Shown here piece after piece: positions 49,968 to 62,400 of a stretch of 64,000 nucleotides of DNA; position 1 is the first letter of the stretch; every line of letters starts with the position of its first letter. This stretch comes from Lichenostomus cassidix (lineage: Eukaryota; Chordata; Aves; Passeriformes; Meliphagidae). The stretch spans positions 108,304,443-108,368,442 of the forward strand of contig CM039182.1 in the NCBI GenBank assembly GCA_008360975.2, given 5' to 3'. The position numbers and the translations under genes are program-made. The notes under the pieces were generated by a model. It did not search any database. It was not told where the DNA came from and worked only from the letters and a program-made list of their open reading frames with translations.

Positions 49968-50450
49968 AACGAAAGAAACAAAACCCCCACAACAACAACA
50001 ATATAACAGCAATAAAAGCAGAAAAAAATACTTGGAAAAAAACAAATAAACCCACACAAAACCCCCCAGAATTATTAACTGATGCACAGGAGGTTCCACT
50101 TGAATATGAGGAAGAACTTCCTTACTGTGTGGATGAATCTGATGTAATTTTCCAAAGAGGTTTGGAGTCTCCCTCACCAGAAATATTTCAGAACAGTCTA
50201 GATGCAATCCTGTGCCATGTGCTCTGGGATGATCCTGTCTGAGCAGAGAGGTTGGACCAGATGACCCACTGGGGTCCCTTCCAACCTGACCCATTCTGTG
50301 ATTCTGTTAAAAATTAAGTAGTTGTTTGGGTCTTGTCTGACAGACCTGTCACTGACCAGTTGTATGCATGAAATTCAAATGGGGCGAAATAGCTCCATTT
50401 ACTTTTTAAGATCTGCCTGTTAAAGCATGATTATTATTAGAAGTCCTTTT
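49832..50450. repeat. Tandem duplication upstream of TRAPPC8, unit 2
   Basis: Repeats the order of unit 1: gtcctgaggga, aaaacctcccccaaaggga, A/C-rich tract (24 A at 49942-49965, then acaacaacaa), CR1 3' end, then cagttgtatgca (50357) and gttaaagcatgatt followed by tccttttg. Its CR1 copy is clearly diverged from that of unit 1, so the duplication is old. Confidence 0.8.
50083..50308 (+). mobile_element. CR1 LINE 3' fragment inside duplication unit 2
   Basis: gaggaagaacttccttactg, gatgcaatcctgtgccatgt, ggttggaccagatgacccac, ending cattctgtgattctgttaaa. Plus orientation and in the same relative place as the CR1 of unit 1. Confidence 0.9.
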
Positions 50451-51176
50451 GCATTTGTCACCTGAGTAAGGAAATTATGTGGAAGCAAGACTACAGTGAT
50501 TATCCATGATGAAATAAGTAATTTTGAACATCATCTTTACAAACAGGGAGTACTGTAGTAGGGCTGATTTCTAACGCCCTGCCAGGAATAGTCCTTGGGA
50601 CAGGGTTTGTAAACATCACAAAAAAGCCCATCCTCTGTGAATGGAAAAATAGTTTTAATGGAGACAGTAAGAAAAAAAATCCAATAGGCCATAAAAGATG
50701 CTGTTTTTCCAGAATGTTATCTAAAAGCTACTAAATATTGCAGAAAACAGTATTTTGCTTTTGATAGAATATTAGAACAAGGGGAAGGCCAACATTCCAG
50801 AAATGTTTATGGCTTATCCACATTTGGAAATTACCCAAAGATATTCCAAACTCATGTTTCTGCAGATACCTTAAACTAGGACCTCCACACAGACTCTTTG
50901 GGAGAATGGTGGTTGCCTCCCATTCCTCATAATCCATTACTTCTGAACACTACACAAGTTATATCCAGTAGACTGAAGTGGATCAGAAGTCCTGATCCTG
51001 TGCACACATGACTTAAGATTGAAAATTATTTTAAAATTCTGACCATAATCATGTCCTTCTGGCAGAGATTTGATTTTTTATTCAAATTTCTGCCAGAGAT
51101 TCAAATTTCATGTGGCTGTTACCAATCTTCAGCAGCCACTACAGAATGACAAATCATTCATTCTTATTGTAATAGT
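50451..51176. other. Intergenic sequence with no recognised feature
   Basis: AT-rich, no repeat or gene recognised. A 68-codon minus-strand frame at 50731-50937 has no recognised relative. Confidence 0.6.
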
Positions 51177-51690
51177 GTCGGAGTTTTTTTTATTATAGCG
51201 GTGCCTTTTCAGCTGGTAGAAATATGAAGCAGACACAGCAGTAAAGAGAAAAAAAGGATATTACCTCATTTAATAGGATCCAAGGTGAACACTCATCAAA
51301 GGTGGAAACACGCCGAAATGCACACTCCGTACAATGTATATAGAATTTTATGGACCTCACAAATTAGCATATCTACCTAAAATCCCCAATAAGAAACTTA
51401 ATAGATGAAGTAATTGTCCCTCTATTCTAATTACCCCCATCCAAATGAGGCTACAGTCCAGTTTACAGATTATGTTCAGGAGAGAAGGCTCCATCCAAGG
51501 TTGGAGCCTCTAGTTTTGAGATACTGTGAATGTTTGGTCTTTTAACTTTGCAAAACCCCCAAACTAAGCTAAATATCAGACTACAAGAATTATAAACATG
51601 TGGGGCTAGGTACAAGGAGTGTGTATAGAGGGTAAAAGGGAAGAGAAAGCGTATAAAAATATTATAAAAAGAAAAGACAAAAATCATCAG
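51177..51690. mobile_element. Possible degenerate LTR or other old repeat
   Basis: Starts TGTCGGAG and includes gcagacacagcagtaaagag, a TATA-like tgtatatag (51338-51346) and ccccaataagaaacttaata, resembling avian LTR sequence. No terminal repeat pair or TSD established; could be unique sequence. Confidence 0.3.
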
Positions 51691-51910
51691 GCATCAATAG
51701 CAGCTCTAAACTTACATTTGTGTGTTCAGAATTTATTCTCTGTGAATGAAAACATCTTGTACACATTCGTTTCACCCAGTATTAAAAATTTTGAGCTTAG
51801 AATTTCTCTTTTCTGATGATCTCTCAGTATGACACTGTTTAAAGGATTGGCTTTGTCACACTAATTTAATGCTGCTCTTCCATCTCATGGACTGCTCTCC
51901 TAACACAAGG

Positions 51911-52065
51911 TCACAGAATCGCAGAATCATTTAGGTTGGAGGAGACCTCTGAGATCATCGAGTCCAACCTTTGACAGAATACCATCTTGTCAACTAAACC
52001 ATAGCACCAAGTGCCATGTCCAGTTGTTTCTTGAACACCTCCAGGGACTGTGATTGAGAACCTTT
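51911..52065 (-). mobile_element. Truncated CR1 LINE 3' end
   Basis: Reverse-oriented: tcacagaatcgcagaatcat, ttggaggagacctctgagat, aaaccatagcaccaagtgcc, cttgaacacctccagggact. The element breaks off near 52065. Confidence 0.92.
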
Positions 52066-53376
52066 AGATGTAGCCTTGGACTTGCTTGAAGTACTAAGGA
52101 GGGATGAGCAGCCCCATCTTCAATGAACACAGCAGCTCAGGGGGTTACATCCCAGATCTGTTACTAAAAAATGGGGTAGTCAACTAGGATTCAAATAATA
52201 TCACCTCTATTTACAAGATAGAAGGCACATTAGAAGGAATATAATATATCATTGCTAACGATTTGTAGCATCCTAAGTCTGGCAATGTGTATACAACATT
52301 TTACTTACAAATTCTGACAGTGTACAAATAGATAGACAGTGGACAGAAGTAGAAAGGGACAATATAATGATATGAATCCATGTTTTAACTGAATTCTTTA
52401 ACTGAAAATACTGGCTATTACAGAGAAAGCAGTGGATCAAAGGAAACAGCATTTGAACAGAAGTCAGAGTGTATAGGATGGAAAGGGACAGGGAAGGCCT
52501 AGTCGGAAGGAACAGAACAGAAACAGAAAACAAATAATAAGAAAGTGTCATGAATAGATCAGAGCATAAACATCACAGAAACAGAAAAATATGTACACTG
52601 CTTCAATTGTAAAAATAACCAGAACATGACTGTAAAATTTGGAGTTGAAACTCCTTAGCCTCTACCCTTTGCTGTTTCTTTGCTGCTGCCAGTTGTGCTT
52701 TTATACTCCTTTGGGCTGGAAGCTTCCTGAACTTGTAAGTTTTGCAATTCCTTTATGCAGATAGCCAAGCTCAATCTTTCTGCTGAACTCAGCTACTACT
52801 GAGGAAATTTATTTGAAAGGGTTTTTTCATCTGTTATTAAAATGCTATTTGTATTACTGTATTAAAACAGAGGGAAAAGAATATGGAATTGCAAGAACTG
52901 CAATCTAAGGTTGAATCCAATGCTTTCATTTGCAGCCATTTAAATGTGGTTGTTTCCCTGTGGTAGTTACAGGCTAAACTATATCCTTGAAAGCTTGCAT
53001 CATGGACTCCTAGCTGTTTGCAAACTTCAACTGCATATTTGAGTTTATGCTCAGTTCAGAGCACAAGCTCAATTTCTGAGTCACAAAATTGATGTTTTTC
53101 ACAGCAATCAACTGCAGTATAGCTTGAAATGGGATTTTTAGGATTTACGTAAAACCACTCAAGAAGCTACGTGTTGGGGGTGGAGTTGGTTGCTTGAGGA
53201 TTTTTTATATAAATCACAGCAATACACAAATAATTTCAAGTTAGGTACCAATGTAGATTGACAACCACCAGGCTGTTGTGTGGTAACTCCTCAAGGTTAA
53301 CCTGGGACCCTGATTTCCCAACTTTTGGATTTGCTGGTGGCCTTCACAATCCTCCCAAACAATGTGGTCCTCTGTG
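52066..53376. other. AT-rich intergenic sequence
   Basis: No gene or repeat recognised. The 92-codon minus-strand frame at 52273-52551 is hydrophobic, Ser/Leu-rich and has the look of chance reading. Confidence 0.6.
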
Positions 53377-53916
53377 TCAGCAGTCACTTGTACGAAAGAT
53401 TAATTGCTGCCAGGGTGAGGCTGTGGTGTCTGAGGCTGTGGTCTCTACAGTCTGCCATGCATCAGTAGCCCTCTGAGTTTCACTGCCTTCCACAGATCTT
53501 GAAATGCCCTTCTGCAGCTTGCAAGACAAAGGCAAAACAACACATGAGCACAGAAGAAAGAGGAACTCTTCCTGTGATGAATCAACACACATTTTCCTAA
53601 AAGACAAGGAACGAAAACAATTCTGAAGGCATATTTTAGACAGCAAGGCAGTAGGAACTGTTCCAGGGACCTCAAGTGTGTACTCAGGCCAGGATGCCTG
53701 GAACATGGTCCAGGTGATGCTCTGGACAGAGTCTGCTGGCTGAAGCAGAAGGTCAGATCTGAAGCTGCCAGGATTAATGGAAAAGGTTTGCCCAGCCATG
53801 CTTCTAGGTGGTCGCAGGAGGTCAGTCTCCAGCTCTTCTGAATCAATGGTACACTCTCCCTGACAGCTCGGGATCCCAATGCCATTGATGGGCATGGAAT
53901 GGGAATGAGTGGTCAT
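53377..53916 (-). other. Unidentified 179-codon open frame, overlapped by a 146-codon frame on the same strand
   Basis: The longest open frame in the right-hand region that low complexity cannot explain. It begins MTTHSHSMPINGIGIPSCQG and is open upstream of that ATG (GLYYHAWNENC). A second frame (53445-53885) is open on the same strand. I recognise no domain, signal peptide or membrane segment. The local GC content is higher than the flanks. It could be a decayed gene or repeat, part of a non-coding RNA, or chance. Confidence 0.25.
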
Positions 53917-54240
53917 GCAGTTCTCGTTCCAGGCATGATAATACAGCCCTTCCGGTGAACAGCTCCTGGTATTTAGAGTGATCTAGGAAGAATTAGTAGC
54001 TCGTGATGATCCTGCTTTGTCTGGGAATTCCGAGGTAATCATTCGCTATAGCCTCTCTTTTGTTCCCCTTGCAACCAGCCGTCTACCGCTCCCCTGACTC
54101 ATCCCAAGAATGGCAGCAATCTTCTATTCTTTGTCGGTATTGCCCCAAGGCTTTTACATTATCAGCCTCTTTTTATTAAATCTAAGAAAACTCCATAAGA
54201 ATCAATATAAGTTTTTCATACAAATATGGCGCCTGGACTT
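53917..54240. other. GC-richer segment ending in a tggcgcc motif, possible LTR edge
   Basis: Contains a pyrimidine-rich run (54047-54100), ctttttattaaa, a CA-ended stretch at 54224, then tggcgcctgg at 54227. The first seven bases match the start of a lysine-tRNA primer-binding site, but the rest does not. No second LTR or viral coding sequence follows. Confidence 0.2.
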
Positions 54241-57200
54241 AACAAAAGAGAGCAACAAGTAGAAAAAAAGAAAAAATTAAGTTAAACAAGTGGATCAGAA
54301 CTGAGCAACAGAGTCCTTAGATCTATTCACCTCAAAACTTTGGACATAAATAAATCTTCTCACTATCCTTGTAAGAAAAAGTTTTCATGCTCAGTCTCTC
54401 ACACACACTCATACTTCCCTTTTCCTAATTATCTCAGCGATTTTTAAACTTAAAACAGTCATCCTTGCGGCTCATTTCTTTTAAACTGTAGTCAGATAAT
54501 ATTCCTGATGCTGGGGGTCCCTGTGACAGGGAAATTCCTGCATTTGTTACCCCTCACTTGCTGAAACTGAGTCACTAAACTAACAAAGGATGGCTAACAA
54601 ATTGGTTCTTCATTTGTAGGCAACATTTGTACTAATTTCCCCAAACCAGTTTCATTTTTGCAGTCTTAGCCACATGCAAAAGCTCTACACATAATGTGTC
54701 CCTATAACAAGGTGTCTGTTTGAGAATTTATGGCTTACGATGTGTATATTTTGATTTGTAGGTGGTCAAAAGCAAGCAGGTATGTTTCAGTGGATGGGAG
54801 GCAAGCAGTGGTTACAGTATACATACACAGAAATGTAGGCAAATAACTGAAAGTATGAATTAAAATTGATTAATTAAATCTGATTCCTCAGATTCCACTC
54901 TGTTTTCACTGAGCTTAGCTATCAGAGTGATGTTAAATTTAAACAATATAAAGATAAAGGGAAAAAAAAAACATCACTGGAGCAACAATTGGAGAAATGA
55001 CAACTGGGGATGTGAAAATGCATTGTCAAATGGATATGTGATTTCAGAACTTTTCATGAGGTAGTCATGAACATACCACATCTGTTCACCTGAGGTGAAT
55101 CCACACTAAAAGTCCCTAAATTAAATTTCTGCTATTCAGGTTTTTATATAGATACATAGGTATATAGATATGTAGATACATAGATTTGTAGATATATAAA
55201 GTCCATTGGCAATGTTCTTTATGCAGAGGAATTTGCCAAGACATCTAAATACTAAATTTTTCTCATCTTTGTCCTTAAAACAAAGTTGTGGCACATTATT
55301 GCTGTCAAACCAGATTTTCTCTTCTGCTTTTCAACATATTTAAGTAATTACTCTTGAAGACAGAAGACAAAAAGGAGCCAAACAGTAGGTTCGCACTTAA
55401 AAATCAGTATTTTCCTGGTCCACAAAGAGTATTTTTTCCAGGATTTTTAGTTACATAAATAAAGTGCTAAGTATTGCAAAGTCATGCAATAATAATAAAA
55501 TGCTGAGAGATGATAACATCAGTTTTCCATTGTTCACCTCACATTACTCCTGGGGATAAAATCAATTTGAGATTTCCTGTCTTTTCTATAATTAGAATTA
55601 CCTCTCTGTCTTTCCACAAACATACTTATTTTACCACATTTAAGAGATTAAACAAATAAAAGTCTTAATAAACTTCTCCTTGTCATTTAAAGAAATTTAG
55701 TCATTGAATCAGAAGTTCAGATTTTTACTGCAAAAGGTATTTCAATGCATTAGAAAGAATAGGTAGCCATAGAAAGCCCATTTTGAGCTTGCTAGAATAT
55801 AACAGTTGCAATGGTCAAGTAGATGCAATTCATCTATCACACCATGGGCTGATTGAATAGACAGAAATTTAAAAAACTATCTTTATGGTATGCTTAAAGG
55901 TGTGAGAAGTAGTGTTTCCAAACAAATAATTTGTTGTCTGGGTTCTAATTAATAGAATTCACTGTATTCCTAGAAAGTGCCTTGTTTAGATTCTCTGTGA
56001 CTGTAAATTATAACGTTTGGCAAAAAAAAAAAAAGTCATTGAAGAGGAGGAGAAAAGCAAAAGAGAAATGCTACTTAAGAGATTTGTTATTTTTTTACTA
56101 ATGTCATTATCAAAAATTCTCTTGGAAAATGTTCAAGTTACATATTCCTTTTATCCTCTGTGCCTGGAAAGTTTTGGGAAATACAAAACTTTCCAACTAG
56201 CATGTAAAATCTATGAGGTTTTAATATATCTTAATAGCTACTCATTTCAATGTATCTTTCAACCATAGTGCTCGCTGAATAAAATCAGCATTAAAAATAA
56301 CTACTGGGAGTTTCTGTTTATCTTAGGAGCCATCATGTGTGTTTTAGTTTATGATATTATTCAACATCTCAATTGCTGCATAATCATTTGATACACAAAG
56401 GAAGTAATTCTCATCTGAATTATACCTTGAGTCACTGGATTTAGTGTGCAAGTCATGATTGCTCCTGTATTTTTTGTAGGGATATAGAGCTCATATTGGG
56501 AAGAGATGAGGGTCATAGTGAATACAGAGTCAGAGCACTCCACTCCAGCAGCTTCCAGACAGCACAATGCAAGCACATGAGAGAGCCATCCTCCCTGCTA
56601 AGAATTAGAATTGAATGCATAATTATGTTTTTGTTGTTTGGGAAAGAAGGGAAATGGAGGAAGGAAAGGAGTGTGATAGAATCAGCATGACAATACTGGC
56701 TCCCAAATTAGAAAGCCCTGACCAGAGGATATAATCTTTTTTCTTCTGTGTTTTTGCCCTGTACCAGACATGGCAAGGTGAAGTCCAAACTTTCCAACCA
56801 CTTCTAAAGAGCCTGCTTAAATTTTTGCATTTAGTAATTCTGTTTAATTCAGAAACGTATTTCACATTCTAGCAGACTTTTTCTACCCCCAAAATGCCAG
56901 TTGGTAGGAGATTTCAAAATTCAACTCTTGCTCCAGTTTAAGGGGAGAAAAATTAATGAGGTAATTTCTTGAAGAACAGAAATTAACTGTTAGTTCTATA
57001 CCTATTATACTTCATCAAAGTCATCATATGCTCCTGAGCTGAGACTGGCAAAGTGATGTAATGCCACTAATCTGAGTATGATCACTGTGGCTACGCCCTT
57101 GTAAGGCAATTTAAAATTTTTGTGATATCTTGTTTCCCCCTCCCCGCCTCTTCATGATTCCCCAGGGTCTCTTTTCAGTCTGGTTCACTTTCCAAAAGTC

Positions 57201-59089
57201 CAGCCTGGTGTGATTTAGGGTAAATGGATCAGTCAAACTGTCTAGATTCCTCAGCTAGTCACCAACTCAGTCCTGCTGGTTCTTTCCCAGGAGAAATTTC
57301 TTCAGAGGAAATTGCAGGGTAGGTACAGAGAAAAACTGAACATTCACACAAGCGTGCATTCCAGCATGGAGAAGAATAATTTACTCATTGCCAATAATTC
57401 CTACTTCAGATTGATCAGGAAAGCAGGGAGTGGTGCTGGTCAGGCAGCACTACTTGACAAAACAATAGACAAATCTAGAAAGCTAAGCCAGCAGACACAG
57501 GTTATAACTTGCAAAGAAACATGGGTGGGGGGAAAAAACCACACTGATGAACAAAGCTGGACTCAGAAGGAAAATACCGCAAGGAAAAAGCATTGGACTC
57601 AAATCTCAGGTGAGGATGACAGAGCAATACTCTGGGGGTAAGTGAAGGACAGGCAGGAGGGAAGGTCCTTGCGACAGCAGTGGGATGGTCAATGAGTCTG
57701 TATGGAAGCCACAGCTACAGATAGGATGAGCTAGAGGCAAATATGAGGAACGGGGAAATCAAAATACCAAAGAAAGCTTCAAAAGTTTTCATATATGTTG
57801 ATGCCAAAAAATAAATTTTGGGCACTGTATTGTCACTTTGCCATGAAAGAAGTGATTTCATAAATTAAAAAAAGGATTTTAAACTTTCTCTTAAAATCCT
57901 AGTCATTAAAGATATCTGTAGTTACATGGTTTATCTTTTCAGCCATCTTTTCTTATTCACAAGGGAATTCCCTGGGGGGACTATAGTTTCTCAAGGTATA
58001 AGCAGAAGTTAGAAATTACACCATGATTTTATAAAACCAGCTTCATGTCAACACAAGCTTTCAGCAGGCACCATGTGTCTACTTCAATTGACCTTACCCA
58101 ATTACTTAATTTTATGACTCACTCTAACAAAGGTTAAGACATTAAGGTTTTAGAAAGTTACACCAAATAATATAATTGTCAGAGATTACTTTCTCATAAT
58201 AGTGTTATTAAAAACAGGTAAATAGATGAAGGGTCACAATGTAAATAAGCGCAGTGAAATTAAAATTCATATTTCAAGGCAACAGCACTGCTGTCTGACC
58301 TACGTGCATGCTGTAATGTCTCCCTTTTGGAAGAAGGAAATTCTTGCCTCTTTCTGACTTGCATAAATGACAGGAAACTCATACGAGGAAATCCTCTACA
58401 ATCTTAGCATTTTCAACTAGGACAAGGGAACAAAGAGGAAAGGCAACTCGGTGTGCTCTTTTTAGGTCGATCAACAAACATCCCTTGCTGTGCTTCAACA
58501 TGTATCCTCAACTGTAAAGCCATGGCTTCTGTGTGGGTGGGAAAATGCCCTGTGGCTGTTTATTACATGTACACTCAGGTTACACCAGAAGAATATATCC
58601 CAGACCCTCCGCTTGGGAACCGTTGCCCAGTTTCTCTTCCCCTTCGATTATCCCCTTGTCCTTGTGCAGACTGTCTGTGGGAACAGGTTATCTGATGTGT
58701 CTATGTCTTGAATAAGAAAAAAAATTCAGTCAAGTAGCACTAGCAGAGTTTCTTTCACTTGCTCTGCATTTAAGAGCAGTGAATCTAATGCAATAAATAT
58801 TCTGTTTTTCAGCTTTTACCATTGTTATTCCTATCAAAAGTCATTTGCCTTGGTTGATAGCAGTGCTACCTGGGAAGTGCACCCTGCTTCTCCACCCTGC
58901 TGCCAGGTTGTGTTCAGTCACTAGTTAATCATCCAGAAGTATAGTACACATTCTTTTCTCCTGGATATATGAGGTTGCACTTGACATTTTAGGATACGCT
59001 TTCTCTGAATGGGTCCAATTTATCCTGGAATCCAGATTGCGCCGTGCGATGTATATTGCCATCATGATTTATCCCTTCATCTGTGCTTC
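54241..59089. other. AT-rich intergenic sequence
   Basis: No gene recognised. It contains a degenerate GATA/TA microsatellite (55145-55198). Short frames at 57312-57641 (109 codons, Lys/Gln-rich) and 58453-58715 (three overlapping frames) have no recognised homology and no supporting splice context that I can see. Confidence 0.6.
55145..55198. repeat. Degenerate (GATA/TAGATA)n microsatellite
   Basis: Repeated atagata/catag units: tatagatacataggtatata followed by gatatgtagatacatagatt. Confidence 0.85.
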
Positions 59090-59480
59090 CAGCATCTGCA
59101 AATATAGTCACAAATACAGGTGGTTGTGTATTTGTTTCCAGAATGTTAATAAAAATATTACCTAAGGTAAGGTTAGGTATGTACATTTCTGATGCTACTT
59201 TGTAAGATGTCATACAGCCTTTCTTATTTCCTGAGTATCTTACTTCTATTATATAATGTTAATTTATCTTAGTTTGAAGACCATGAAAGACTAAGTTAAA
59301 TACCCTACAGAAGTGCATTACATCAGCACAGTTCCAAAACCCAATTATAATTGAAGTTCATCAGAGTACAACCTGAATTCAGCTTGCCAAGTCCTGTTTC
59401 TAAAACCAAATTAGTGAGCATCAGTATACTTCTATTGATGGTACTTCATCTTCTACATTTTGTAACTGATGGGGTCAACC
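59090..59480 (-). mobile_element. Possible ancient CR1/L2-type LINE fragment
   Basis: The plus strand contains agaatgttaataaaaatatt and, further on, gaccatgaaagactaagtta followed by aaataccctacagaagtgca. This matches the spacing of a widely shared antisense LINE reverse-transcriptase consensus (attaataaa..., catgagagac..gtcaaa.gcc). Strongly decayed; assignment is from memory. Confidence 0.35.
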
Positions 59481-62400
59481 ATGTTGTTTGAGTCCAGCAT
59501 TGGAGGACTTCCATTGCATGCTCAGAATTATTAACAATGAATTAACAGCAAGAAAGAAAACTCTTCAGCCAGTTAGTCTGGGATTATTGCACAAAAGTTT
59601 TCTCTTCCTTCATTTTAGAATATTTATTTATTTATTTTTAGAATATTTATTAATGTGATTTAAAACTTACATTTCCATTTTGGCCTGGCAAATTATCCAG
59701 TACCCTAATCAGATGTAAATATATCCTTTTGCTCCTTACCAAATACTGTGGCTAGTATTAGCACTGTCCAATCAATCTAGCACCAAATCTTATCTGCTGT
59801 TTTACCTTCTTTTGTTCCTACATTAGATTTCACTCTGTTGTCCCTCATTTTACTAGGCTTGAACTTTCTTTGGATTTGTGTGGTCATTTTTATTTACATA
59901 CTTATGTTTGCTATCTACTTCTAACTATTGTCTTTCCTTCCTTTTCCTGCAAAGGCTTTTAATAAAATTGTTCATTTTAATATTTAAAATACTGCTTAAC
60001 ACCCTGTAATGATGTCTTCTGTTACACACCCTAATTTTCATTAATATTGTTAATTTTCTCATCTGATACATTCTTAGTTTTTCTTATTTTTTAAATATTT
60101 TTTCTAGGAAGCTTAAAATCAGGCATAGGTAGACAATTTATTTGTATCTGTGTATCTCATAAATGCACAAACTTCTGCAAATGCCTACTCAGCCATAAAC
60201 ACGTACACATGTAACAGAGGTTGGCTGAACCTGTTCTCTGTGTGACCTCATTTGATGTAATTGGTTGTGAGCAGTGTGTCTTCAGGCCACCACAAGTTTC
60301 CAGCCTTGTGATCATTACAGCCCTTCCCACCATAGTCAGGTTTCCATGTGTGTCATCTATTGAATACTAGAAAAATATCATCAGTAATCCCTGAAATCTA
60401 ACGCAGTTTTACCACTTCAGTCTTCATGAGACTTCCACTCTCCATGTCATCAATGACAATGCTATTTCTATTTTCACATATTATTGACAGGCACTTAAGG
60501 GCTTATTTGCTAGGTATTTTAATACTTTTTTTTAAACTATTTTACTTTTAACCTTCCTGATTTAATGTTTTCCATATATTATTCATTCTTACATTGTAAG
60601 ATTTTAAATGTCTGTGGGATTTACCAGAAGAAAACCCTTTCAGATTTAGTCCCTGATTGATTTTTTTAATAATCTTTGCACTTAATTATCTTACAGAGGC
60701 TAATGACCTTTTATCACATTATATTATTAATTCAATCATATGCAAAGAAATTGAATTTTGGTGTAACGCAGATCTAAATCTTAACCAAGTGACACCAAAT
60801 GTAATGCACTAATAGACAAAATTAGAGTTCAGCCAGTTGCATGGTATTACTATTGTCCTCATGATTTATTGGATACTAAAGAAAACCAGTAGCAGTCAGA
60901 GGACATTCATTGATTTGATTCAGACTGACAAGATTTCACATGTGCTGGAACATCCTTTGTTGCAGTTTCTGTAACAATGCGTGCTGCTATCCTGATTTTT
61001 GTGGGTTTTACCTAAGATGACACATAATTCTTGTTAGATCTGCTTTTATTATTCATCAGTGGGGTAGCATAGGAGTAAATAGCAAGTACATGAAATATTG
61101 CTGTCCTTCTGCTGTCATTACATGTTTGATTTAGCAAGTTAATAACATGACTGTAAAGGCTGTTTACATGAGATAATAATCACTGCAGATTTTGGACCCA
61201 GAAAATGCTGGTAACTTCTCCAAAATCAAATCTGTGATGGAAATTTCCAAGAAAATCACTTTGACAGGAGATTACTAGCTTTACTGCAGGCCAGATGCAA
61301 ACTGAAAGATAACTGAATGTGTTGATGCTTTCATCTTGGAGGTGCCAAGTCTACTGCATTTCCCATTTTATTTCTTGCTCAAAAGTGGGTCATACTTGAC
61401 TTTGCTTCTGTAAAAATATCAAGCTGCATAAAATGCATTGGATACTGGAAAATATATACATAAATTGGCAGATATTAGGTTTTATGGTTCCATATTCAAA
61501 TTTCCTCAATTAAAAAAAATAATATTCTGTCATGATAAAAAATACACTGCCCAAAAGATATTTAAACCTATTCTAATTCTAACTGTATTTAATAGAGCAG
61601 ATGCAACTTTTAGCCCAATGAGAAGAACCTAGACAGATCCCAACTCACTTACATGCATTACTGAATGTACCATATTGTTTTCCAGTACTTGCAGAAATAA
61701 GTAGGAACACTATCTGTGTTCTTGGAGTGTTCACATGAGCGTTCACAGAAGGAATCTGCTTTTCTTTTTCCTCATCACAGGCAAACACAACCCAACAGTT
61801 GCTTTGGTAGATTGCTTTGACAGCTGCATTAAGTTCACCATGTGATGTTTGTACATGTTCAACTCCTTCCATGATTTTCACTTGGCTTCAGCGTTCATTT
61901 CCACTGTGGGCAGAGAAGCTCCATGCACACGGATGCATGTTGTGAGAGAATATGACAAGAAAAATCACAGCTTTGTTTGCACAGCTCAGCACTCCTTGAG
62001 CACCTTAACTTTCACTAAAATTAACTTACATTTGTGTCCATTTGCTAACACAAGGACATGTCTTTTGTCTTCTGCTGCCCTATGTTGTTATTTGCCATAG
62101 ACATCCCCACACAGCTATCATCAGAGTACTGGGTGAAAACAGATAAAAATTAGAATCCTTCATAACCCTTACAAATAGAGCAAAATAAATGTCTCTGAAA
62201 TATCTGTTGTCATTGTTTGTAACTTTTAGCCATTATGCTCTTTCCCTATTTTCTTTGACAGTGGTAGCTGATGGTCTATCATGCTGGCATAAGGACTGTG
62301 GGCCACAGCAACCCACACCTGAGAAAATGCCATCTCCACTGCTAATGGAAATGTGTTTTTAAAAGTAATCAATGACTGAATCATCAGCTTTGAGACAACC

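Noticed and set aside
49785..50294. 169-codon minus-strand frame
   Set aside because: Reads through the CR1, the poly-A/A-C tract and the C-rich block of duplication unit 2.
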